This document shows positions 51,481-59,732 of a stretch of DNA of 64,000 bases, one piece after another. The position numbers and the translations under genes are program-made. This DNA is from Nakamurella flava (lineage in GTDB: Bacteria; Actinomycetota; Actinomycetes; Mycobacteriales; Nakamurellaceae), in contig NZ_SZZH01000001.1 of the NCBI RefSeq assembly GCF_005298075.1, positions 620,001-684,000 of the forward strand. Direction: 5' to 3'. The stretch's first letter is position 1, and every line of letters starts with the position of its first letter. Under the pieces are notes generated by a model. That model ran no database searches and was not told the DNA's origin. It saw only the letters and a program-made list of their open reading frames with translations.

Positions 51481-52413
51481 GGCGCCGACGCCGACGAGGG
51501 CGGCCAGGGCCGCCACTTTCGCCAGCGTGATCGCTCCCCGGTCGGTGGCGAACAGTTCGGTCCAGCCGTCCAGCATGGCCACCGAGGCCACGACCCCGGA
51601 CAGCCCGACCGCGGCCACACAACCCAGGGCGAGGGCACTGAACCGGGGCACCGCCACTGTGAGCGCGACGGGCTGCCGGCGCAGGTGCACCACCATCACG
51701 AGCAGGCCGCCCACCCAGAGGGCGGCCGCGGCGACGTGCCCGGCCAGCGCGATGGTGGCGAGTGTGATGTTCGCGTCGTGGTGGGCGACGTGACCGGTCA
51801 GCGCCAGGGGCAGCAACCCGCCCACCGCAATGGCCAGCAGCACCGACAGCCCGAGCCGGCCGTCGAAGCGGCGACCGAACAGCGTCAGCAGCACGGCGAC
51901 CCACAGTGTCGCAGTGATCGACAGCATGCGGTCGGTGCCGAACAGCAGGGGGATCACGTCGGCGTGGGCCGGCAGTCCGGTGACCGGGACGCCGGCCAGG
52001 TCGGACAGGGACAGCACCCAGGTGGCGACGCTGGCCGCCGTCCAGACGCCGGCCCAGACCACGGTCACCGAGCCCAGCCGGTGGTCCAGCGCCCACCGGC
52101 CCGGCCAGACGCCCGTGCCGAGCAGCAACCGGACGAGCAGGGCACCGGTGACGGCGATACCGGCCATCTCCTGGACGAGGCGAACCACCGGCAGGGCACC
52201 GGCGGTCAACGGCCCGGCATCGGGCAGACCGATCGGCGACGGCTGGTACCCCGCGCCGATGAGCGAGCGGGCCGCCAGGATCGTCGCCACTCCGGTGAGG
52301 GCCGCGACGACCAGCACCAGGGCCGCCGCCCTTCCGTCCCCGGCCGGTCTGCCGCCGGCGTCTGTCGACGGCCGGTCGAACCGGTCACGGCGACCGGGGA
52401 GCAGCGCGGTCAT
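51478..52413 (-). CDS. CopD-domain copper transport membrane protein, truncated by an amber codon
   Basis: A 311-residue product with about eight hydrophobic helices. The CopD domain has LALTGHVAHHDANITLATIALAGHVAAAALWVGGLLVMV, with histidines suited to copper, and later SGVVASVAMLDGWTELFATDRGAITLAKVAALAALVGVGA. The family helix that should follow is encoded in frame just past a TAG, so the gene appears broken or read through. The start ATG is 2 bp after the multicopper oxidase stop, which indicates one operon. Relatives import or handle copper at the membrane. Confidence 0.82.
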   Translation of the reverse strand: MTALLPGRRDRFDRPSTDAGGRPAGDGRAAALVLVVAALTGVATILAARSLIGAGYQPSPIGLPDAGPLTAGALPVVRLVQEMAGIAVTGALLVRLLLGTGVWPGRWALDHRLGSVTVVWAGVWTAASVATWVLSLSDLAGVPVTGLPAHADVIPLLFGTDRMLSITATLWVAVLLTLFGRRFDGRLGLSVLLAIAVGGLLPLALTGHVAHHDANITLATIALAGHVAAAALWVGGLLVMVVHLRRQPVALTVAVPRFSALALGCVAAVGLSGVVASVAMLDGWTELFATDRGAITLAKVAALAALVGVGA

Positions 52414-52415
52414 CG

Positions 52416-54071
52416 TCAGTACCGCTGCTGGTCGACGAACGACTCGTCGTCACCGCAGGGCTTGTCGGCGTTGATCGGGTCGTTGACCGCAGCATCCGGC
52501 GTGCCCTGGCCGACGCTGAACTGGTGCATCATGTCGTGGTCCTCGTGGGCCAGGTTGTGGCAGTGCACCATGTATTTCCCGGTGCGCGGGGCCAGGTGGT
52601 CGGGCCGGGTGATGTCGCCGAACTTCATGATGAGGCGCACCTTCTCGCCCTCGCCGACGTAGACGACGTCCTTCGGGCCCTTCTCGTAGGCGAAGGGGTC
52701 CTTGCCGTTGCGGGACAGGATCCGGAAGTCGATGAGGTGGATGTGCACCGGGTGGAACCACCCGCCGGACTTGTTCTCGATCTCCCAGATCTCGGTGTCA
52801 CCGACGTTGGGGTTGGCCAGGACCGAGGTGTACCCGGACTTGATGACGTCGTCCCAGGTCTGCCCGTTGAGCATCCACTGCTGGCTGCTGTCGCTGCGCT
52901 CCACCCGGATGTTGCGCACCTTCATCGAGCTGGCGGGGGTCAGTCGCATGATGTCGTTGCCGGGGTTGAGCGACTGTGGGATGGTCCGCGCGGTCGGGTC
53001 GTTCGGGTCGAAGCCGTCGTCGACGACGTCGAAAGCCATGACCTTGCCGGTGTTGTCGTAGTCACGATTATTCGGGTTGCTGGCGTTGCGCAGCTCGATG
53101 CGGGTGCCGGCCTTGAACCCGGAGAAGTCGATGAGCACCTCGTACCGCTCGGCACTGCCGTGCCGCCAGGAGCTGACGTTCTGCGACACCGGCATCAATC
53201 CACCGTCGGTGGCCACCATGTACATCGGCGCGGCCGGCGACGTGGAAAAATTGTACGACCGGGAGATCGAGGCGTTGAGGACGCGGAACCGGTACACCCG
53301 CCGCTTGACCTTCATCACCGGCCACGGCGCCCCGTTGACCAGGATGACGTCACCCCACAACCCGGAATGGCTGCGGTCGTCCCACAACTGGGACCCGTCG
53401 GCCTGGAACATCATGTCGCTGACGGTCAGTCCGACGTCGAACTCGTTCTGCGGCAACAGGGCTCGCTCCATCGGATCATGCAGGTGGTACTGGGCGGCCA
53501 GGCCGGAGTAGGCGTTCTGGGACGTGAAGTGCACGCCGTGGTCGTGGTACCAGAGCGTCCGAGCGGATTGGAAGTTCGGGTAGTGGTAGAGCTTCTTCTG
53601 ACCGACCTCGGTGACGTCACTGGCGTACCCGTCGTACTGCGGCAGTGAGGCGGATCCGTGCAGGTGGGTCGAGATGCGGGTGGGGGTGCCGAATGTCGGA
53701 TGCACCTCGGGGAGCTGGTTACGCATCGCCATCTGGACGCGGGTGCCCTGCTCGACGCTGATCATGCGCCCGGGAACCTTGCCCTCGTAGCCGAGCACGG
53801 GCGTGTCCATGTTCGGGACGATGCGCGCCTTGCCGAGTTTGGCCTCGTTGCGGTAGACGTCGATCTGACCGAACTGGTCGGTCAGGACTTCGTTTTTCGG
53901 CAAAGCCTCCAGGCGGGCGAACGGGACCTGATACGGCTTGGGCATTTTCGACGACGGCAGCAGGCTGGCCGACGAGGCGTCCACCGCTCCCCAGGGGATG
54001 GCCAGACCGGCTGCGCCCAGCGCGGCCAGGCCGCCCAGCTTGAAGGCATCTCGACGGGAGAGTGAAGGCAT
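52416..54071 (-). CDS. Tat-exported multicopper oxidase (CotA/bilirubin-oxidase-like)
   Basis: A 551-residue enzyme. A twin-arginine signal (SLSRRDAFKLGGLAALGAAGLAIPWGAVDA) shows folded export through Tat; tatC lies 3.4 kb away. All four copper-ligand clusters are present: HLHGSA, WYHDHGVHF, HPVHIHLIDF and HCHNLAHEDHDMM, the last containing the T1 Cys and the axial Met. One-electron oxidation of phenols, bilirubin or metals with O2 reduction is expected. The ATG has AGGAG at about 7 nt. It is the first gene of an operon with copD and the signal peptidase, and diverges from an exported protein across a region with repeated dyads. Confidence 0.94.
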   Translation of the reverse strand: MPSLSRRDAFKLGGLAALGAAGLAIPWGAVDASSASLLPSSKMPKPYQVPFARLEALPKNEVLTDQFGQIDVYRNEAKLGKARIVPNMDTPVLGYEGKVPGRMISVEQGTRVQMAMRNQLPEVHPTFGTPTRISTHLHGSASLPQYDGYASDVTEVGQKKLYHYPNFQSARTLWYHDHGVHFTSQNAYSGLAAQYHLHDPMERALLPQNEFDVGLTVSDMMFQADGSQLWDDRSHSGLWGDVILVNGAPWPVMKVKRRVYRFRVLNASISRSYNFSTSPAAPMYMVATDGGLMPVSQNVSSWRHGSAERYEVLIDFSGFKAGTRIELRNASNPNNRDYDNTGKVMAFDVVDDGFDPNDPTARTIPQSLNPGNDIMRLTPASSMKVRNIRVERSDSSQQWMLNGQTWDDVIKSGYTSVLANPNVGDTEIWEIENKSGGWFHPVHIHLIDFRILSRNGKDPFAYEKGPKDVVYVGEGEKVRLIMKFGDITRPDHLAPRTGKYMVHCHNLAHEDHDMMHQFSVGQGTPDAAVNDPINADKPCGDDESFVDQQRY

Positions 54072-54419
54072 GGCGTGCTCCTGGAAAAGGGTGGCGTGCT
54101 GCGGCATCCGCGAGTCCCCGTCCTGCGCGGTGGGCCGTTCCAGGCTGCGACGCGGCGGCCGCCGGCAGTACCCCAGGGCTTGGGGGACCCATCCCCCCAA
54201 AGCTGGGGATCACGGGCCGTCACCAGCATCGGACGCCCCCGTCTCCCCATATTTGGGTGGATGGCGGCCCCCCGCGTGGGGGTGTCCGGATGCCGCGGCA
54301 ACGTCGAGAGTTGCTGCACCGCCGCCGCATCCGATGCGCGTCACGGCGCAGTGAACGCCCCGGGGACCGCCACTGCCTCGCCGCCCGGTGGCTGCCGCAC
54401 CCGCCCCAGGAGGTCCACC
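54072..54419. other. Divergent intergenic region of multicopper oxidase and exported protein
   Basis: A 348-bp gap with two ribosome sites at its ends (AGGAG for the oxidase, AGGAGG for the exported protein) and several CCCC/GGGG dyads in the middle (54171-54258). No small gene is visible. Confidence 0.55.
54171..54258. promoter_or_regulatory. Cluster of CCCC-N-GGGG dyads
   Basis: CCCC-AGGGCTT-GGGG (54171-54185), CCCC-AAAGCT-GGGG (54195-54208) and CCCC-ATATTT-GGGT (54245-54258). The last two share the 6-nt AT-leaning centre found upstream of the two-component operon at 50131. Candidate operator for a NarL-type regulator. Confidence 0.45.
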
Positions 54420-56417
54420 ATGCCGCAGCGTTCCTCTCTGCCCGACCGTCCGTCGGCGGTCCATCGGGCCCCGGTCCCCACCCGGCACCGGGCCCGGCCG
54501 GTCAATCGGACCAGTCGCGCCCAGCGGACGGCAATTGTGATCACCGCACTGGTGGCGCCGTTCGTGCTGGCCACCCCGTCCTCGGCGGTCACCCAGATCA
54601 CGGTCAAGAACCCGGGTGGGCTGACCGCGGCCGGCCCGGTGAACTCCGACTACGGTTTCCCGGCCTGGTACCAGGACAGTGCCGGTACCCGCATCGAGCC
54701 GTGTCTGGACCAGGACAACAACCTGTGCGGCTTCCTGCCCGGCGACGTGCCCGACCCCAGCCGGCCGATCTCCTTCCCCGACAACTTCCCGGAGGAGTTC
54801 TTCTACCAGCTCGCGGGCAGCGACCTGACCCTGCCGGGCGGCGGGAAGGCCACCCTCACTCTGGGACTGGAGGCCGCCTTCGCCAACGGTGTGGAACCGG
54901 GGGAGCAGGTCGTCTTCGCCCGCACCCGGGTGGTCGTCAAGGGGGGCCCGGCCAACACCACCCTGACGTTCAAGCACCCCTTCGGTGAGCTCACCATCGA
55001 CACCGACGGCACCGGCGCCGGCCGGATCGTCCAGGACATCTCGCCCGCCGTCGGCAACTTCACCGCCGCCCTCAAGGGCAACTTCGGTCCGTTCCTGCGC
55101 TGGGACCCCGCCGTCGCGCCGGCCGCGCCGGAGGGGTTCGTCGGCGACCCTGGGCAGGCCCACGCGGTCACGGGTGGCCGGGGCGGCTACAACAAGTTCT
55201 CCGTCACCTCGCCCGGTGGCCTGGCGGTGGAGAACACCCAGTTCACCATCTCCGGCAAGATCGCCACCAACACCGGGGTCACCGGTGACGCCGCCCGGGC
55301 GAACCAGGGATACCTCGACGTCTTCGCCACCAGCGGCGGCACCTCCCTGCAGGTCGACGGCATCTCCGGGTCGTTCGCGACGACGCCGATGACCAACGAC
55401 CCCGGCTCGCCCCGCCACTACGCGCGGATCGCCTTCACCGGGGCCAAGCCATCGAAGGTGACGGTGCGCAACCTGGGTGACAAGCCCGCCAGCACCGCGG
55501 TCATCAGCCTGCCGGACACCACGGTCACCGCCGCGGCCTACGACGGCACCGCGCTGACGGTCGCCGCCGACAGCGATCACTTCCCGGTCACCGTGGCCGG
55601 GATCGGCAGTCTGCCCGACAACCGACCGATCTCTTTCCCGATGCTGGCCCCGCCGGCCACGGTGACCCTGACGTCGTCCTCCGGGGCCAGTGTGACCTCG
55701 CCCGTGGCCATCACCGGTGGGTCCGCCACCGATCCCGGGTTGCCCCCGGTTCCCCCGGCCCCGGACCCCGGGCCGGTCATCGACAAGACACCGGACAACT
55801 CCACTGTCGTTCCCGCTCCGGCCCCGACGGCCAGCGTCGCCACCCCCGCCGCCGCGCCGGCCGGGGCCACGGTCACACTGGATGCCAGCGCGTCCACCGG
55901 CAACGGAGCGACGTTCGCCTGGTCGCAGACCAGTGGGACCCCGGTGACGCTGACCAACCCGCAGTCGGCCAGGCCGACGTTCACCATGCCGTTCGCCACG
56001 GACACCAACGCCACCGCGCCGGCGACCACCACGCCGCTGTCGTTCAAGGTCGTCGTCACCGAGACGGCGCCCGCGGACGGATCGGCGACCCGGACGGCCG
56101 AGGCCACCGTCACCGCGCCGGTCAAGACCGACACCGTCGCGATCGCCGCCGGGACGCGGCACCGCCTCGGCACCGAGTTCCGCATCGACGGCACCTCGCT
56201 CATCGACGGCGCCCCGTTCAGCGGCGCCCCGGCCACCAGCGTCGTCGTCTGGGACATGTCGCGGGCGGCCGCACCGGTCAAGCTCGGGGTCTCCCCGGTC
56301 GACACCCTCGGCAACTGGACCCTGCGCCTCAAGCCCGGACCGTCGGCTCAGATCACCCAGGTCCTCGTGCAGTCGACCCGGGGTGGTAGCGCCACCGCCA
56401 CCCCGACCACCCGCTGA
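54420..56417 (+). CDS. Exported protein of unknown function with Ig/PKD-like region
   Basis: A 665-residue secreted protein. A long basic start (to about 38) and a hydrophobic run (AIVITALVAPFVLATPSSA) form a signal peptide. The mature part opens VTQITVKNPGGLTAAGPVNSDYGFPAWYQDSAGTRIEPCLDQDNNLCGF, with a pair of cysteines, and continues with beta-rich sequence. A Pro/Ala linker (PVPPAPDPGPVIDKTPDNS) leads to a PKD/Ig-like domain (AGATVTLDASASTGNGATFAWSQTSGTPVTL). A C-terminal beta domain ends the protein. No membrane anchor or LPXTG motif. The ATG has AGGAGG at 6 nt. Divergence from the multicopper oxidase suggests joint regulation. I do not recognise the N-terminal domain. Confidence 0.8.
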   Translation: MPQRSSLPDRPSAVHRAPVPTRHRARPVNRTSRAQRTAIVITALVAPFVLATPSSAVTQITVKNPGGLTAAGPVNSDYGFPAWYQDSAGTRIEPCLDQDNNLCGFLPGDVPDPSRPISFPDNFPEEFFYQLAGSDLTLPGGGKATLTLGLEAAFANGVEPGEQVVFARTRVVVKGGPANTTLTFKHPFGELTIDTDGTGAGRIVQDISPAVGNFTAALKGNFGPFLRWDPAVAPAAPEGFVGDPGQAHAVTGGRGGYNKFSVTSPGGLAVENTQFTISGKIATNTGVTGDAARANQGYLDVFATSGGTSLQVDGISGSFATTPMTNDPGSPRHYARIAFTGAKPSKVTVRNLGDKPASTAVISLPDTTVTAAAYDGTALTVAADSDHFPVTVAGIGSLPDNRPISFPMLAPPATVTLTSSSGASVTSPVAITGGSATDPGLPPVPPAPDPGPVIDKTPDNSTVVPAPAPTASVATPAAAPAGATVTLDASASTGNGATFAWSQTSGTPVTLTNPQSARPTFTMPFATDTNATAPATTTPLSFKVVVTETAPADGSATRTAEATVTAPVKTDTVAIAAGTRHRLGTEFRIDGTSLIDGAPFSGAPATSVVVWDMSRAAAPVKLGVSPVDTLGNWTLRLKPGPSAQITQVLVQSTRGGSATATPTTR

Positions 56418-56443
56418 TCGGATTCCCCCCGCCCCCCGGCAGG

Positions 56444-56484
56444 CGCGACTGACGACCTGGATCGCGACCAGGTCGTCAGTCGCG
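56444..56484. terminator. Strong terminator hairpin
   Basis: CGCGACTGACGACCTGG and its exact complement, a 17-bp stem with a 7-nt loop, 27 nt past the exported-protein stop. The right arm also encodes the last residues of the convergent DUF2867-like fragment. Confidence 0.75.
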
Positions 56485-56850
56485 TTCGATCGCGCTCCGG
56501 ACCATCGCCCGCACGATCATCGGATGCACCAGACGGACCGGCAGCAGGTAGACCCGGCCGCGCCAGCCGTGCAGGCGCACCCGGGTGTCGACCCGGACCT
56601 GCACGCCACCCGGGGCGGACACCCCGGCGCAGAAGTCCAAGTGCTGGTCCGGCGCGGCGATCAGTGCTTCTCCTCCGCTGACCTGGGACACCCGGAAGAT
56701 GTCCGGCGGAGCGGGCGGGATCCCCAGCAGCCGCACCAGCCGCTGGCGCAGGGTGAACAGCGCACGGACGGCGCGGGGGAGGGCGCGGACGTCGAACACT
56801 CGGGCCTCCAGCTCGGCCGGGTCGGCCGGGATCACGGCCCGCCGGTCCAC
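56476..56850 (-). pseudogene. DUF2867-like protein fragment, N-terminus missing
   Basis: A 124-codon frame. It encodes a DUF2867-like C-terminal part: ELEARVFDVRALPRAVRALFTLRQRLVRLLGI, then EALIAAPDQHLDFCAGVSAP, then VRLHGWRGRVYLLPVRLVHPMIVRAMV. The expected N-terminal strand and helix are absent, and the frame reaches its first possible start (GTG 56850) only 6 bp from the equally truncated TetR fragment on the other strand. No ribosome site. The likely cause is a deletion that removed both 5' ends and the shared promoter. Confidence 0.65.
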
Positions 56851-56856
56851 CGGGAC

Positions 56857-57324
56857 ACCAAGGGGCCGTTCTACTGGCACTTCACCAACAGGGACGACCT
56901 GCTCGCCGCCGTCCTCGACCGGTGGACCGCGGACCGCACCGACGACGTCATCGCCGAGACCGGTCGACCGGGGGACGCCGCGGACGACCCGGCCGCCGCG
57001 GTGCGGTCCCTCATCACCCGGGTGGCCGCCAGTGGGGTCGGCGAGCTGCGGCTCTACGCCCCGGTCGGCGAACAGCACCCCCTGGTCGCCGCGGCCGTCC
57101 AAGCGGTGACGGCCACCCGGCTCGACCATCTGTCGGCCCTGCTGCGGCGCCTGGGGTACCCGGCGCCGGATGCCGCCGCCCGGGCCCGGGCGGCCCTGGC
57201 CCTCGCCCTCGGTCAGCAGGTCCTCGCCGGAGCGGTCCCCGATCTGCCGTCCGGAACGGAGGAACGCGACCGGGCCCGCGCGCTCGCGCTGGAACTGCTG
57301 CTGCCGGCCGCCACCGACCGGTAG
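56857..57324 (+). pseudogene. TetR-family regulator fragment lacking most of the DNA-binding domain
   Basis: The frame begins abruptly at TKGPFYWHFTNRDDLLAAVLDRW, which is the end of the TetR HTH (helix 3 and the start of helix 4). The ligand-binding half is intact to the stop, with ARAALALALGQQVLAGAVPDLP near the end. The 30-35 residues normally preceding, including HTH helices 1 and 2, are missing, and there is no start codon. Upstream sequence in this frame is only the antisense of the DUF2867-like fragment. Confidence 0.7.
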
Positions 57325-57479
57325 GCGCGTCGCGCGGTCGACCGACCCGGCCGGCCCCCGGAACCGGGCCCGGGATCGTCAGGCGCGCTCGCGGTCGGTC
57401 GACCCGGTCCGACCGGAACGTACGATCACCCCAGCAGGCCGACCGACCGGGGGCGGCCCGCGGGTCGAAGGAGAGACGG

Positions 57480-58541
57480 GTGCCGCTGCGACTCCCGCGC
57501 CTGCGTCGCCGCCGCGAGCCGAAACCGGCCGACGGCACGATGACGCTGATGGAGCACCTCTACGAGCTCCGTCGTCGCCTGTTCTTCGCGGTACTGGGCC
57601 TGTTCATCGGCACGGTCATCGGGTTCATCTGGTACACGGTGACGATCCCGCCCATCCCCACCCTGGGCGACATCATGATCCACCCGTACTGCGCGGTCCC
57701 GGCCCAGAACCGGGCGCAGTTCGTGGGCGGGGACGCCGACGCCTGCCAGCTGCTGGCCACCACTCCGTTCAGCATCCTGCAGGTCCGCCTGAAGTCGGCG
57801 TTGCTGGCCGGTGCCGTGCTGTCCGCGCCGATCTGGCTGGCCCAGCTCTGGGGGTTCGTCACCCCGGCCCTCTACAGCCGGGAACGCAAGTTCGCCGTCG
57901 TCTTCGTGGCCGCCGGGTCGATCCTGTTCGCCGCCGGCGCCGTCCTGGCCTACGTGGTGGTCTCCGAAGGGCTGACCGTGCTGCTGGGTCTGGGCGGTGA
58001 CACCACCACCTCCGCGCTCGACCCGGACGCCTACTTCAGCTTTCTCATCGCCATGCTGCTCATCTTCGGGGTGAGCTTCGAGCTTCCGCTGCTGCTGGTC
58101 ATGCTGAACCAGGTGGGGGTGCTGTCCCACGCCGCGCTGGCCAAGGCGCGCCGGTACGCATTCTTCGGCCTCGTCGTCTTCGCCGGGCTGGTGGTGCCGG
58201 GCAACGACCCCATCACGATGCTCGCCCTGGCCGTCTCGCTCTGCATCTTCTACGAGGTCTCGGTGCAGATCGCCCGCGTCCACGACCGGCGCAAGGCCAA
58301 GCGGCTGGCCGCCGCCGGTCTCGGTGAACTGTCCGACGACGAGGCCTCCGCGCTCCCGGCCGACCCGGCCCCGGTGGGGACGGCCGACGTGACCTCCGAC
58401 GACTACGCCGCGCCGATCGCCGACCCGACGCCCATCCCACGGGCCGACCCGCCGCCCCCGCCGACCCGACCGGCACCGCCGCGGACCACCGACCCGACGC
58501 CCCCGCCGGCCCGCCCGGACGATCTCGGCGACGCCACCTGA
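57480..58541 (+). CDS. tatC: Sec-independent protein translocase TatC
   Basis: A 353-residue, six-helix protein that recognises twin-arginine signals. The start region has the conserved MTLMEHLYELRRRLFFAV. The periplasmic loop carries PFSILQVRLKSALLAGAVLSAPIWLAQLWGFVTPALYSRERK, the TatC hallmark with the F-x-P-x-E-type turn later (FGVSFELPLLL). Loop 1 is unusually long and holds two cysteines (HPYCAVP, DACQLL). About 85 Pro/Asp-rich residues extend the C-terminus. The GTG has AAGGAG at 6-7 nt. tatA, which normally precedes tatC, is absent here. Confidence 0.95.
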   Translation: MPLRLPRLRRRREPKPADGTMTLMEHLYELRRRLFFAVLGLFIGTVIGFIWYTVTIPPIPTLGDIMIHPYCAVPAQNRAQFVGGDADACQLLATTPFSILQVRLKSALLAGAVLSAPIWLAQLWGFVTPALYSRERKFAVVFVAAGSILFAAGAVLAYVVVSEGLTVLLGLGGDTTTSALDPDAYFSFLIAMLLIFGVSFELPLLLVMLNQVGVLSHAALAKARRYAFFGLVVFAGLVVPGNDPITMLALAVSLCIFYEVSVQIARVHDRRKAKRLAAAGLGELSDDEASALPADPAPVGTADVTSDDYAAPIADPTPIPRADPPPPPTRPAPPRTTDPTPPPARPDDLGDAT

Positions 58542-58613
58542 TCCACCGCCCCCGAGGCTGAACGACCGGTCCCACGGCGTTTCGGCACGCCCGACGCCGG
58601 GCAGGGAACCGGC

Positions 58614-59732
58614 ATGCCCAGCCCGTCCGTCCCCGGACCCGCCCCGTCCGCCCCGCCGTCGTCCGGGTCCCGGCCCGGTCCCCGGTTCGGCTTCCACGCC
58701 TCCCACGAGCAGGTCCACCCGGCCGTCCTGCGCGACTCGGCGGTGCAGGCCGAGCAGGCCGGGTTCGACGCCGTCATGTGCTCGGACCACCTGGCCCCCT
58801 GGACGTCCGCCCAGGGCCACTCCGGGTTCACCTGGTCCTGGCTCGGGGCCGCGCTGCAGGCCACCGACCACATCCCGATGGGCTCGTTCCACGCCCCCGG
58901 ACAGCGATACCACCCGGTGATCTCGGCCCACGCCATGGCCACCCTGGCGGCGATGTTCCCCGGCCGGCTGCCCTGGGTCGCCGTCGGCAGCGGGGAGGCG
59001 CTCAACGAACACGTCACTGGTGACCGCTGGCCCAGCAAACCCGAACGCATGCAGCGGCTCCGTGAGTGCGTGGACGTCATGCGGGCGCTGTGGCGGGGGG
59101 AGGAGGTCAGCCACCGCGGCCTCGTCACCGTCGATCGGGCGCGGCTGTGGTCGTTGCCCGAGGTGCCGCCGGAGCTGGTGGCCGGGGCGGTCAGCGCCGA
59201 GACGGCCGCCTGGGCGGCCGACTGGGCCGACGGCCTCATCACCGTCAACCAGCCGGCCGAGGACCTGACCCGGGTGCTGGCCGCCTACCGCGACCACGGC
59301 GGCCGGGGTCCCGCCCGTCTGCAGGTGCACCTGAGCTACGACCCTGACCCCGACCGGGCCCTGGCCATCGCGGTCGACCAGTGGAAGGGCAACTGCGTGC
59401 CGACCGACCTGGCCTGGAACCTCGAGCATCCCGAGCAGTTCGAGGCCGCGACCGCCCACGTCCCCGACCACGTGGTGGCCGAGAACGTCCTGGTGTCGGC
59501 CGATCTCGGCCAGCACACCGCCTGGCTGCAGGACTACCTCGACCTCGGCTTCGACGAGCTGTACCTGCACTTCGTCGGCCAGGACGACGACGTGTTCCTG
59601 GCCGCGTTCGGCGACCAGGTGCTACCCCAGCTGCGCGGCGAGGCCCCCGTGGTGCCGCCGATCCCGCCGACCGACGCCCTGGCCGCCCGCAGCGACGACC
59701 CGGCCGACGTCCACCCCGGTGGCGGGCGATGA
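58614..59732 (+). CDS. LLM-class flavin-dependent oxidoreductase (TIGR03885-like)
   Basis: A 372-residue luciferase-like barrel protein. After about 22 Pro/Ser-rich residues come RFGFHASHEQVHPAVLRDSAVQAEQAGFDAVMCSDHLAPW, SWLGAALQAT and PGRLPWVAVGSGEALNEHVTGDRWP, all characteristic of this subgroup. I recall relatives annotated as probable non-F420 flavin oxidoreductases. The product is cytosolic. Its stop overlaps the ATG of the GH13 gene (ATGA), so the two act together; the joint substrate is unknown. Confidence 0.85.
   Translation: MPSPSVPGPAPSAPPSSGSRPGPRFGFHASHEQVHPAVLRDSAVQAEQAGFDAVMCSDHLAPWTSAQGHSGFTWSWLGAALQATDHIPMGSFHAPGQRYHPVISAHAMATLAAMFPGRLPWVAVGSGEALNEHVTGDRWPSKPERMQRLRECVDVMRALWRGEEVSHRGLVTVDRARLWSLPEVPPELVAGAVSAETAAWAADWADGLITVNQPAEDLTRVLAAYRDHGGRGPARLQVHLSYDPDPDRALAIAVDQWKGNCVPTDLAWNLEHPEQFEAATAHVPDHVVAENVLVSADLGQHTAWLQDYLDLGFDELYLHFVGQDDDVFLAAFGDQVLPQLRGEAPVVPPIPPTDALAARSDDPADVHPGGGR

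Noticed and set aside
54171-54258. CsoR or RicR copper operator in front of the multicopper oxidase
   Set aside because: The half-sites and spacing differ from the TACCC-N5-GGGTA type, so I describe them only as dyads.
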